Translations under genes and position numbers: made by a program | Shown: positions 37,200 through 48,558 of the stretch, in pieces | Position numbering within the stretch: position 1 is the first letter of the stretch | How the letters are laid out: each line of letters starts with the position of its first letter | Notes under the pieces: model-generated | Databases searched by the model: none | Told to the model about the DNA's origin: nothing | The model's input: only the letters and a program-made list of their open reading frames with translations | Origin: Plantago major | Lineage: Eukaryota; Streptophyta; Magnoliopsida; Lamiales; Plantaginaceae | Reading direction: 5' to 3' | DNA length: 64,000 nucleotides | NCBI GenBank assembly: GCA_026545765.1 | Contig: JAIFAC010000304.1 | Span: forward strand, 62,001-126,000

Positions 37200-37918
37200 G
37201 GTAAAATACCATTTTTGGTATTGCAGTGTAAGACATTTCCGATTTTGGTACTTTAGAGTGGACGCATCCAATTGAGGTAATAAATATGCAATAACTATTT
37301 ACAATTAAGGTAATAATTGAATTTAGAATGCGGGTTGTGCCATTCCCGCACAAGTGAATATTAAATGATGAAAGATAGCTTGAAAACTGGTCGATCGCAA
37401 TACATCGTCGACTTTGTCCCACTCACACGCGTCAGATTCATCTTTTTCATATTCTTTTTTTGTCGGCTTTCTTCACCAGTTTTGTCTCAATTGTCCTTCA
37501 ATGGATTGAAAATTCACATGAAATTGGGTTAGGTCAATTGTAATTTAGGTCCAATTGAGACGCTCCACCTTTTGATTTACTATTAGTACCTTAATAGTAA
37601 TAAGTTATTATTAGTACTCCTTCCGTTCCAAAAATTTCAAACATTAGGGTTGGTGCGCAGTTTTATGCGAAAAGTTAAAGTAATGATAAGTATGAAAAAA
37701 AGTGGACAAAATGTACTTTGAGTAAAAGGTGTAATTTGTGTGTAAGGTTGAGATTATTTATTATTTGTCAAGGGTATCTTCCTTTTAGTAATGTATGAAG
37801 CTTCCATGACTTAAAATGGCAAACGATAAAGTTATGACTTATGGAGTACTATAATCGAACGCAACCACTCTAAAGTATCAAAAATTAAAATGGCTTACAC
37901 TAATGTATCTTTTTTTTT
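37200..37918. mobile_element. Non-coding MULE-type element with 9-bp target duplication
   Basis: Inverted ends of about 55-60 bp: the left phrases GTGTAAGACATTT and GGTACTTTAGAGTGG have inverted partners at 37866-37905. Flanking AATAATAAA (37191-37199) and AATAACAAA (37919-37927) match at 8 of 9 positions, the target size of Mutator-like elements. No coding capacity. A Stowaway-like MITE sits inside it. Confidence 0.7.
37617..37846. mobile_element. Stowaway-like MITE nested in the non-coding MULE
   Basis: CTCCTTCCGTTCC...ATGGAG with TA on both sides. The interior is clearly related to the copy at 43499-43754 (shared GTGTAAGG-TGAGA and TATTATTT-TC phrases). Confidence 0.75.
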
Positions 37919-37927
37919 AATAACAAA

Positions 37928-38935
37928 AATATATTCACTGAACGAAAAATTTACACGAGCATAAGAAATGCTCAATAGTACATCAATCATAAACATTACA
38001 ATCCAAAATCAAAGACCAACATCATAGTCTAATCTCTACCAATTAATTCAACTATACTATTCTCTACCTTTAACTTCCACTTGGTCAAAACACCAATTTA
38101 CAATGTTTTTCATCACAGTCAGTTTCCAGAACTTGACAGTGTACAAGCCATCACTTTTACTTCACCAATTGACAACAAAAAAGTTACTCTTTTGATAAAA
38201 AACACTTCCAAGCCAGAATCAATCTAATCCCATAAGTAATGAAATTTAGTTGTCATCTTGGTTACCCCATCGTCTTGTATGTCTAAGCCAAGCCCTAGCC
38301 GAGAGTGAGGGGTTGCGGACCAATCCTAAACCAAGACCACAAAGGTGGAATACTTATAACACATGTTAAAAGTGCTGGTCCTTTGTGCCAACCAAAAGTG
38401 CATTACTTATGAAAAGGATCACATAACCATAACCCGTCAATTCCAAAGTAACCGATCAGTAAACACCCACAAACCCTATGTTTTTTTATCAAAACAAGTG
38501 GCAGGAAATTTAAGGTGCGGTCAAGATCAAGAATAAGGACAAGAACAAATCAATATCTATAATACTCACACCCCTCCACCCTATGTTCACAAGCAAGAAG
38601 TGGCTATTAATTTAAGTAACAAAAATGGATTTTACCCTAAATAATAACAAAACACCATAACGACCGTTAGATTTTTTTAACCCTTAATGTAACTGACACA
38701 ATTAATATCATTTGGTAAATGATGTAACCGACACAATTAATGCCATTTCGAAATGAGGAAAGCCTTGTAAATTAATTTATTTTCCATTTAATTTTGTATA
38801 TAGAAATTACCTAGAAATTAGTTCGAGTCCAACAAAGATTATCCTATACCAAATATAGCTTTAAACAACCATATCACATGGGAAATCGCCTCAAGAATCC
38901 AACGAAATAACCACGCCATTCCAACAATGGACGCT
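37928..38935. other. Intergenic stretch, possible old LINE debris
   Basis: No open frame of note. The phrase GAAAAGGATCACATAACC near 38410 resembles GAAAAGATCACATAACC near 63195 in the LINE piece, which hints at old minus-strand LINE debris. The rest is unassigned. Confidence 0.3.
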
Positions 38936-38940
38936 ACCGC

Positions 38941-40267
38941 TGATGAAACCATAATTTAGAGGTTCATCATGTCTTTTTTACCGTATTTTTGTAAGTCTTT
39001 GTTAGTATTTTATAATGTTTCTTGTACTTTTTCATGTTTTTAGTGTTTTAGTTGTGCTTTGCAGATTGACGTGTTTTTAGGTGAAATTCGGAGTTAAAAT
39101 GATATTTTGGAAATTTTGAGAAAAATCTAGAGCTTTAAAAGTTGAGCAAAATGGCGAAAACGGAAGGATTCGGAGTTCGGACTATGATTTTAGAGTCACT
39201 TAAACGAGACTGCAAAAAAGTGAAACTTACTTGAGCTTCAGCCATTTTGGCCATAACTCTCTCTCATACGATGTCCGATTGACCGATTTCGTGCACGCCA
39301 GAGATAATTTAAAGAGCTACAACTTTCGCTTAGGACGATCCCAAAACTAGGTCGACGCTGCCTCTAGAGGCCGATTCCAGATCGCTCCACGTCTCGTAGG
39401 ACGCCCCCCGTGCCTTTTCAAATAGATTTTACTTTCCTACTTAGTCGACTTTAGACGATTTTTGGACATTCCTACTTCGTTTTTTCACTCTCCAACACAC
39501 AAGAACCCTAATACTTTGTATTCGCTTCGATTATCATCAATTTGGTTTTGTAATTCCATACATTGACATCGAATTCGATTCAAGGTTAGATTATCAATCA
39601 ATTCATCTATTCTATTGCAAATTATCTCTTTGTGGTCAATTCTTACTGTATGAATCTATCTTATTCTTCCATGCTTAATTGCTCGTGACAATGAATGTGT
39701 ATGTTATTGCTTCGATTATGAGTAGCTAATCGATAGTAAATACTGAAGCGATGTAGGTTTAATCATGCTAGGTTTTAAACCTAGAATCGCTCATACGTGT
39801 TAAGCTTATTCAAAATCTTTGTAAAAAACCCCCAAATTCAATATGCTAGTTTCAAATCCTCTAAGCATCAGGTTAAGAATCATTCGTCTAACAATCGATT
39901 GATCTCACTAGTTCGACACATTCAAATAATGCATTGGTTAAATTAAAGTTGCATTTTTCTGGACAAATAACTGTGTCAAAGGTATGAACGATAGGTTTAA
40001 TCATGTATATGATTTATCTTAATTGCTACCGTGTTCATTATTTCTCTTCCTTGATCAAACTTTCTTCGTATTTACTTAGTTTTATCAACTGTGATTCTAC
40101 AAATACAAACCAATCAATTGTTTCTCTGCAAACTTTTACGTTTTAAACACTTTAAACGCCAAGTTGCCTAGTTAACTCCTTGAGAATGATCTCGTAGTTA
40201 AGGCTTGTTTACTCAACACTACTTTAGTTACTTTTTACTTTTTAAGAGTACTAATTTGAGCACATCA
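38941..40267 (+). mobile_element. Solo LTR (Athila/Tat-like), older
   Basis: TGATG...CATCA ends and the same closing layout as the solo LTR at 4424-5617 (a GA-TGATCTCGTAGTTAAG phrase, then ACTAATTTGAGCACATCA against ATTAATTTTGAGCGCATCA). Flanks ACCGC and GCCGT agree at 3 of 5 bases, so the duplication is decayed or absent. No interior domain. Confidence 0.65.
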
Positions 40268-40272
40268 GCCGT

Positions 40273-41138
40273 CACGTGCCGTTGCATCGTCGCAACGCAA
40301 AATATCTTCCTGAAGCATGAAACACACGGGCCAGCCTCTCTTCTAGTGCGCGTTGATGCCACACGCTCGATGCACGTGTTTCCAACGCGCCAACTGTTCT
40401 GATCGCGATTCTGGACCTCTTTTTCGTCTGCTTTATGGATTCTTTCACCCTTCACCCAAATCCTAGAGAACTCCTTCCCAACTTACGATGGTCTTCTCTT
40501 GACTTCGTTGAGTTTGAATCCACAATAGAAGACTGATCTAAGCTTTTACAAGGCAAATGTCTCTAGGTTTCTCCCATACCCTTCGCATGTTTCTTGATCT
40601 TGAACCTTGTAGACTCCATTGATGACAATTACTTCCTTACTAATCGAACAAAAATTAATGAACCAAAACCAGAAAGTCAGAGACGCAAAATTTTACGTGG
40701 TTCGACGATGCCTACGTCCACGGAGATCAACCAACAACCTTTATTAAGAAACTAATTTATGTAACCTTCGGAGCTGTTTGGTATGTATATATGATTAAGG
40801 TATATTGATTGAATTGAAGATTATATTCCGGAGATCTTTACAATTTTCAATTTTCCATTATTTACCTTATTTATATTCATCATTAATTTTAAAAACACAC
40901 AATAAGAATACCTAAAGCTAGCCATCATTTTAAGAACAACTGATTTGCAAGAATACCTAAAGCTAGCCATCTTTTCTTGTTTGTGTAGAAGTATATCACC
41001 TTTTCGTGTCGGTGGCAGGGGCGGGGTGCACGAGGCATTTTTAAAGTGTGAGTATTTGAAGTAAATGAACAAATGTATTTGAAGTAAATGAACAAATAAT
41101 GTTTTACAAAATAAAATTGAGAACTATCAATTGTGACC
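40273..41138. other. Intergenic stretch with a repeat-like phrase
   Basis: No protein recognised. The phrase ACGTGGTTCGACGATGCC near 40696 looks repeat-derived. A stop-poor stretch on the minus strand near 40228-40455 has no family resemblance. Confidence 0.35.
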
Positions 41139-41194
41139 TAGTGGCAATTGGTTTGAGCAAAGCTCTACATCTTTGTTGGTAGGGTATCGATCCC
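41139..41194 (+). other. Possible tRNA-derived SINE head
   Basis: TAGTGGCAATTGG resembles an RNA polymerase III A box and GGTATCGATCCC a B box (consensus GGTTCGANNCC), about 40 bases apart, as at the 5' end of tRNA-derived SINEs. Both boxes need a one-base allowance. No flanking target duplication was found. Confidence 0.3.
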
Positions 41195-42847
41195 TAGTAC
41201 GAACACATTTTAATTTCCTATTCTTTTTCTCCTTTCCTGGTTCATGTGTTCTCTTCTCATTTGATTTCATTTTTAATTTTTAAACATATACTACTTCATA
41301 TAAATAAATTTTTATTGAATTACTTGGTGGGTAACACCGTAACATAACTTTCATTATTTTTTTTCTTTACCCACTGACGGAGTGCTATCTTGCAGCGCAG
41401 CTACCGATCTCAGCATAAAAGTGAAAAATCATTTAATCTGCATTTCCAGATTTATATCCACCCAACTTGGGAAAGATTAAAATCTGATATTAATACTGGA
41501 TCGTCAATAATTAGTCTTGATGACCATGCAAAATGTAAGACGTAGAGAAACGAAAGATTGCTGCGTATTAGGTGGTCTAATGCCCCATATAAACTGCCAT
41601 ATTAGGGGTTAGAGAATGACTCATTCTTGTATAATAAAACTACCTAGAACTCCTAATATAAGGAAACTGAATTAGGAACGTCTGAACAAAAATAAACATA
41701 ATTGATCTGAACTAAATTTATTTATAGTATAAAAAGGACCAAGTAACTGAACTAAAACGAATTGAAATTAGTAAATTTTCAAATAAAGAGAATAAAGCTT
41801 AGTTAGATGGCTAACAAATTCTTCAAATTTTCCATCTCTCGAATTTGATCACCATCTTTAAAATTTTTATATTTTTCCGAATGCTCAACAATTCATATGT
41901 TGTAACCTCACAATCACCAACACAAGGCTCAAAGTATGGAACAATAATTTTCAAGTCTGACATAATATTTTTCTTTATCTTTTTGTCTTTTCATAAAGAC
42001 TCCTTCATCTTCCTTATCTTGATTTGCAGTAAAGTGTCAAATGAACTTTATTAATTATATTTTCTAAATTATCACTTAGTTTTTGTTTTAATAAAAAGAC
42101 AAATAATGGAACAATATTAGTCTCTCGATGGAAAGACTCTTAAGTGATCTTTAACGTCATTTTCGATTGGGGAAAGTTGAGCAAAGTGATCTAAGAAAAG
42201 TAAGCAAATATGAAAATGGTCCACGCCCAATATCCACCACTTCCTTCCTTCCTTCCTTCATCCATATTTTTCATTTTATAATATATTCAACTTTAACTAC
42301 AAATTAATTTCGAATCAGAATACAAAATAATCAATTAATACCTTAGAGACTAAACTTTCATGATATAATCTAATTAAAATTTTACATTTATAATTTAAAA
42401 TTAATTCATATATTTAAAGTCAGATTTTATCGAAAAAGTTAAAACGAAAACATACGTTAGTATTACTAGTCTTCCGGTCTTCCGCCCAATACAAAACATA
42501 CATTTTCTTCCACACTTGGCCACCACGTTTCCTGACGCCCAAGAAATCATCACTCAAACACTTGCAATTAAATTAATTCTTTCAGACCCACCTCATTGAC
42601 CTTTTGTTTTATTTTGTTTCATCCTATGGATACAAATATACCTGATATTTGGCATAGAGTTTTCTGGGAATATTTAACATGTAATAGTATGATTTATCGG
42701 ATTGATCATGACATAGTTTGGTAGTTAAAAATTTAATGTAGTGAAGCAAGTTTTTATTATGACAGAGGAAGGGAGTGTTACATTTCAAACCACATTTACA
42801 TCCGTGACCCGTGAATATCCACCCGTGAGATAAAAGAGAAATTTAAG
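41195..42847. other. AT-rich intergenic stretch
   Basis: Only short frames, none recognised. Contains a CTTCC run (42240-42258). Nothing else stands out. Confidence 0.45.
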
Positions 42848-43032
42848 ATTATCGAGTACATAGGTAAAATAAAATTTTAATTTTACCGAATTATTGTAAT
42901 CAACAAAAAAATTTATGTGAAAAACAGAACAAAAGTTTAAATTATCGAGTACATGTAATAGGTAAAATAAAAATTTAATTTTACCAAATTATTGTAATCA
43001 CCAAAAAATTTTATGTGAAAAACAGAACAAAG
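42848..43032. repeat. Two-copy tandem duplication (about 92 bp each)
   Basis: Unit one at 42848-42940 and unit two at 42941-43032. Both start ATTATCGAGTACAT and end TGTGAAAAACAGAACAAA. They are close to identical apart from small length changes. Non-coding. Confidence 0.9.
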
Positions 43033-43496
43033 GGACTGTTTGGCATAACATTACAATTACAAGTTAATTAAAAATTTAGGTGTTTTTAACAATGTTTTTT
43101 TGGATTTAATCATGAGTCAAACAATCTCCAAATAATTAAGAATATACTTTTTACAAGATGTTTTGGCTTGTTGACTATTTTTTTAATATAAGAAAATATT
43201 ATAATATGAATAGGAGGGAGTGGTATTTGTGTACTTGTAGACTTTCAAACTTCCCACCTTGTTTTTATGATGAATCATTAGTAGATGAATAACTGTTTAA
43301 ATGGGAATAATTGACTATTTTTTTTTCATCTGAAAACTCATTAATTTCAATTCATTTTAGTTCAAATTCATTCAGCCTCAAGGCTTTTACTTAACAGTAT
43401 TTTATACTCAATTCAGTTCAATTCAGTTCCATTTAGTTTAATTCAGTTCAAACGAAAAAAATAGAACCTAACAAGTGAGTCTAATCATTTGCTTAG
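43033..43496. other. AT-rich stretch with TTCAGTTCAA-type short repeats
   Basis: Short degenerate repeats around AATTCAGTTCA between 43345 and 43450. No gene. Confidence 0.5.
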
Positions 43497-43498
43497 TA

Positions 43499-43754
43499 CT
43501 TTCTATGTTCGCAGAATTTTACACATTAAGGGTTACACATAGTTTTACATGAAAAATTAAAATAAATTATAAAACATGAAAAAGTGGTAAAAATGTGTAC
43601 TTTAGTGGAAATTTTGAAAAAATGCGGTAATAAGGTGTAAGGGTGAGAATAAAATTTATTATTTATCGTGGGAGGTACCTTCCTCTTTTAGAAATACATG
43701 AAATTTTTGGAACAACTAAAATAATAAATGTATGAAGTTCTATGATGGAGGGAG
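43499..43754. mobile_element. Stowaway-like MITE
   Basis: TA on both sides (43497-43498, 43755-43756), ends CTTTCTATGTTCG and GATGGAGGGAG. The interior is the same family as 37617-37846. 256 bp. Confidence 0.75.
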
Positions 43755-43833
43755 TATTAGTACTAGGAGGCGCTTAGTAGGATGTATTAAGTCGATTAAT
43801 GCATAATGTCGTCCAGATAACGCAAGAAAAAGA

Positions 43834-44075
43834 CTAGGGGATGAATAAACATGATAACGGCAAATAAACATGATCCACCAATCCAGTAGTAGAAAGAAGA
43901 GTAGACATCTCATCACCTATGTGGAAAGGAGTAAGAGCTTCATTCCATTTTTCAATATTGTCCAGGACAACATTGAAGTCCCCTGCAATAAGCCAAGGTA
44001 GATGCATAGTAGAAGAAAATGAAGCCAACTGCTGCCAGAGCCCCTTCCTTAAATCCACTTGATTATGAACATAGA
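43834..44075 (-). mobile_element. LINE endonuclease-domain scrap
   Basis: Minus-strand frame with LWQQLASFSS, PWLIAGDFNVVLDNIEKW and TGLVD, the exo_endo_phos signature of plant L1-type LINEs (GDFN with the catalytic Asp and Asn). Only about 80 residues remain. The upstream side was cut by the Copia insertion whose LTR ends at 44076, so this LINE was the landing site. Confidence 0.75.
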
Positions 44076-45645
44076 TGTTGGTCCAGATAACGGCAAAGTA
44101 AAAGACTAGAGGGGGGGGGGGGGGGGAATAGTCTTTTTCAAACTTTTGTCGATAAACACAATTTCTCAGATATATGTGAAGATATCTGATACTTATTTTC
44201 AGAGAGCGGAAGACATTTTGTGATAAGTGCACGTGCTCAGCAAGATATGTGTAAATACTTAGCAATGTAAATAAAGCAAGTAATAGATTGCAGAAAGTAA
44301 ATAACACAAGTCTTTATAGTGGTATCTGAAGGTGGCGTAATCCTTCAACTAATCAACTTCGGCCTTTCTCGCACCTAGAATCCACTAAGACGTAATCGAG
44401 GTAACCTTACAAGTATCTTCTCTTGATTCCTAAATACACCAGTTCCCAACCAAGTGTTCCCGAGTTATTCCCCGGCTTTCTCAGCCAAGTACTTCATGTA
44501 CTCATAAACCTTTTGAGCTATTCCTTAGTTTCCTAAGTACTTCCTATGCTCAGTAACCTTGGAGTTATTCCTTAGTTTCCCAAACTAAGTACTTCTTGTA
44601 CCACGATTAAGGTGTCAAGTTAAAGTAGTTTGTCAGTGAGCTTCAATAACTTGTTCGCTATGCGATAGCTCTATGAATCAAGTATACTTAATACACTTTT
44701 CAATGTATGGTATCTTATTCTTTATCGACCTAAGTCTATGATAAGTGTTCAAGAGAATGAATCTATATGAAATCTTAATTCAACTCCTTCACAAATAACA
44801 ATGCTTGTTAAGGATCAAGACACTTAGAACTTTTGTGCTACTTAGAATCAAGAGCTTTGGTCGCAATGTAAAAGCTTTCAAGGTAAGTAGTATGCTTGAG
44901 AGCTTGGTGAGTATTTAGTGTTCTCGTGTAAGTTTTTCTGTGTGTTCTCAAGCATTCTAAGTGTTGATATTTATAGATGAATTTGAGTGCCGCTTGAATA
45001 GTATCCGTTAGTTTAAATCAAATTCAAACTATTGATATCTCGAGTATAGCATCGCTAGACGCTTGTCTTCTTCTTCAGAGACTACCGCTTTTGTTCAGAC
45101 ATTTCGTCCGCTGCATTTAATGCAATGATTATACTTTGTCCTCAGAAAGCCAACGGAACTATGCATGCTTTCTCAAGCACGCCCTTTTCCAGAGACTATC
45201 ACAACTCCGTATACCACTTGTTAAAAATATGTTGTTTCCTAAACATAATCTTTATCCAAGGTATCGAGTGTAGATATCTGGGCACTTTTCCTCGCTCGTA
45301 AACCTCAGATTCTCGTATATATTTTGCAACACTTGTTTATTGAAACACTTGTTTCTTCAAGATATCCGGACATAGGTATCGATAACCTTTGTCTTCAAAG
45401 AATCTTGCGCCTTCAAAACTTCATTTTAAAGTCGAAGCCTCGCCGGATGCCTTCTTCTTGGTCTTCTTCAAAAAAATAAAAATTACATTCAGGGACCTAA
45501 CATCCTATACAAGATTTACTAGACTATCATACTTAGTAATTTTCCTCTTTTACAGTGTTCAAGTGAACCAAGAGTACTAACCACCTTTCTGAGCTAAGAT
45601 AAGTCATTAGGTTGCTGATCAAAATCTAAACAGATATTCCTAACA
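44076..45645 (-). repeat. 3' LTR of the truncated SIRE-like element
   Basis: On the minus strand it starts TGTTAGGAATATCTG and ends TCTGGACCAACA, collinear with the other LTRs of this family but more diverged. It contains a 16-base G run (44111-44126). Confidence 0.85.
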
Positions 45646-46087
45646 AATTTCCCCCATTTTGATCAGTCAACGATCACTATCTGACCTATTACAAATTTGG
45701 ATGAGGAAACAATCCACCACTTAATCAATTCATAAGATCTTTCAATTATGCGTAGTAAACATCAACCAAATCACAAGGTGTGATCTTTGCTGACAAGTTA
45801 TCTTTTTATAAATTGATATCTGAGAGTAGGTTCATCAGATATGTTACAAAGAAAGTTCACAGATAACTTTAATACATAAAATACACTTCAGCTCAGTCAG
45901 CAAGATACAAAATTGATAGTAAATTAGGACAACAGGAGTAACCAAGCTCCAAGTAGACATCCTAGTAAACTAGTCTTCAAGTCTTCAACACTTCAAAGCA
46001 ATTCCATGGATCAATCTGCAAATTTTCTATCACCAAACCATTTGATATCATCATAGTAGTCATAGAGAAGAGTTCTGACAATCATCT

Positions 46088-46483
46088 TCAGGTCTCCGCA
46101 AATCCACAGACTTCCTTGTAAGTTTTGGTAGGATTCTTCTTGGCAAAGTGTTTGACCCACAGATACTTTCCCCACTTCCAGGCATACTCGATTCTGATAT
46201 CTGATAGCTTGAAGTATTCATATATGATCTTCAGATATCTGATGTCACCCTTGTATTGATCTTCAGTCAAGTAGAAGGACTCATAGGGTTCCACAACAAG
46301 TCTTGCTCTTGTGCCGGTTCCAGTGATGTTGGGAATTCTATGCATATCATCTGGCTTTCCATAAGGACATTCATCAGAGAGGTCCTTCTTCATGGGTTCT
46401 ATTCTCTTGATTACTTCAAAATCCAACCAGGCTTTGATGTGGTTAGTGTTAATCAAGATTGGCTTGTCTATTCTCCATGCCAT
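46088..46483 (-). pseudogene. Conserved end of the SIRE-like 3' region
   Basis: Minus-strand frame of about 130 residues with LINTNHIKAW, PYGKPDDMHR, YLKIIYEYFKLSDI and WKWGKYLWVKHF. It matches 28677-29160 of the longer element. Its survival as the longest clean stretch in the 3' region suggests that this was a real protein segment. No known domain recognised. Confidence 0.6.
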
Positions 46484-46907
46484 GAGCTATTTATGGATTG
46501 GTTCTGGAAATCTTTCATTTACTAATAAGTGCTCGAGTTCCGTAATCCAAGAGCTATTCTTCCGATTAAAGCACCAGAGACGAGGAGTCATTGTTGGTCT
46601 TCACATACTCAATCTTGGCTTCTTCAGCCCGAGTGGTAGTTGAAGTTTTCTTTGTTCAGCCTCACTGCTCCTCCTTTGTCTTGAATTTTTCCTGGGATTG
46701 CTTCAAGAACCACCTCGATTGACTTGGTATTTCCGTAGGGTGTTTTAGCTTCCAAAGGCTTTGCAGCTTATGGGCCCGCCAGTTATCAACCCTTTTTCTT
46801 TTTCCGTGAAGAGGAGCTTCATCTTCATCGCCTCTTCATCATCATCATCAAGATTAATTCTGTGAAAGTTTTGCAATTTCTTTATCGCTCGGATTTGATT
46901 TCGCCTC

Positions 46908-46974
46908 CTTCTTCTTCTTCTTCTTCTTATTCTTCTTCTTCTTCTTCTTCTTCTTCTTCTTCTTCTTCTTCTTC
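46908..46974. repeat. (CTT)n / (GAA)n microsatellite in the 3' region
   Basis: About 22 trinucleotide units with one ATT interruption. On the element's coding strand it is AAG/GAA. The matching place in the other element near 28227 has only a short GAA run. Confidence 0.9.
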
Positions 46975-47239
46975 GTAAGACTCATCAATCCTCTTACTTA
47001 TCTTCTCCTCGAGCCTTGGTACTCCTTAGAGGTCTTTTGCCATGGCCCTTGTTACCATTGTTGTTTCTTCAATGTCATTGGAAGTAGCTACTATTTGCAA
47101 AGCACTGACTTGATGAGGGCTCATTTATTCGAGTGGTGGTCGAAGTTGTCTTGTTTCCTCTTCCTTCTCGAAAGCAAAGACTAACTCTAGATTTCTTCTT
47201 ACCTTCCCTCGACCTCGAGGTCCAAATCCTTCCCCTTAG

Positions 47240-48558
47240 TCATTGTCGACCGACTAAATACCACAAAGGATTCCGAGAGATGGCAATAGCACTTGTGTTG
47301 TCACTGCAAAATAGGAGTTTTCTCTTCATCGAGTCCATAGTCTCGAGTTGTTGTTGTGTCCACAATATTTGTGAAGCACAACACCCAAAGTTAATATATT
47401 CAAATTTATGTGGTAGATGTATCAATTGAGTTTTGTTTCTTGTCAACCATGATATCAATCGCACCAAGAAATTGACAAGTTCCCGAGGTGCTTTTTCTAT
47501 CAACCAATGATCCAAAGATAGTCAAGATCCTAATAGCCAACCAAACTCAATCCACTGCCTTTTGGATACCACAATCCAACTTTTACAGACTTTACATACC
47601 TTAATATTTTCATAGCAATGTTGTAGTGTGATTGCATTCGATTTGTCAAATCTAGCACACACTCCAACCAGATATCAATATCGTGTCTAATTGCAAAGGA
47701 GGTACAGAGAGACCCAATCAATTTCCTATGCTTGTGTTCTTCAACACTCTTGCGATTCAAGATAGGTCATTTTGGTTCCAATGCTCATAGGTATCTTAGC
47801 ATTCTTTTCAGAAGGCTTTAGATTAAACTTGTTGAGCATGTCCTTTGCATACTTTGTTTGACTAATGAATATTCCATCATTGAGTTGCTTGACTTGCAGC
47901 CCTAGGAAGTAATTCAATTCTCCCATCATGCTCATCTCAAATTTACATTTCATGAGTTCAGAAAAGTCTTCACAAAGTTGCTTGTCTTTAGATCCAAATA
48001 TAATGTCATCAACATATACTTGAACCAAAAGTAGTTTCCCATCATGGTTCAATGTGAAGAGTGTTTTATCAACATCTCCTTTCTTGAAACCACTTTCTAG
48101 TAGGTATCTGGCCAAAGTATCATACCATGCTCTCGGAGCTTGTTTCAGTCCATACAGAGCTTTCTGAAGCTTATAGACCATCCTACTTTCTGAGGAAACT
48201 TCAAAGCCTGGTGGTTGGCAACATAGACTTCCTCAGCAAGTTCACCATTTAGGAATGCACTCTTGACATCCATTTGATAAACTGTGAAGTCATTATGAGC
48301 TGCAAAGGCTAGAGAGAGTCTTATTGCATCCAATCTTCTTGCAACTGGTGCATAAGATTCATCAAAATCTAGTCCTTCAGTCTGGGTGAATCCTTTCGCA
48401 ACCAGCCTTGCTTTGTTTCTGGTTATTTCACCAGACTCATTCATTTTGTTTCTGAAAACCCACTTGGTTCCAATTACAGATATTCCATCAACAAATGGAA
48501 CCAGTTTCGACTTCGCTTTCCTCAAATTGATCCAACTCTTCTTGCTGCGTAGATCCAA
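47240..48558 (-). pseudogene. Reverse transcriptase/RNase H fossil of the truncated SIRE-like element
   Basis: Minus-strand RVT_2 remains: [44 protein letters not shown], the [10 protein letters not shown] catalytic motif and YFLGLQVKQLNDGIFISQ. These are well preserved at 47741-48181. Broken in several places overall. Confidence 0.9.

Noticed and set aside
41845-42054. A 69-residue frame in intergenic DNA
   Set aside because: AT-rich composition gives Phe/Ile-rich chance frames on either strand, and no motif is seen.
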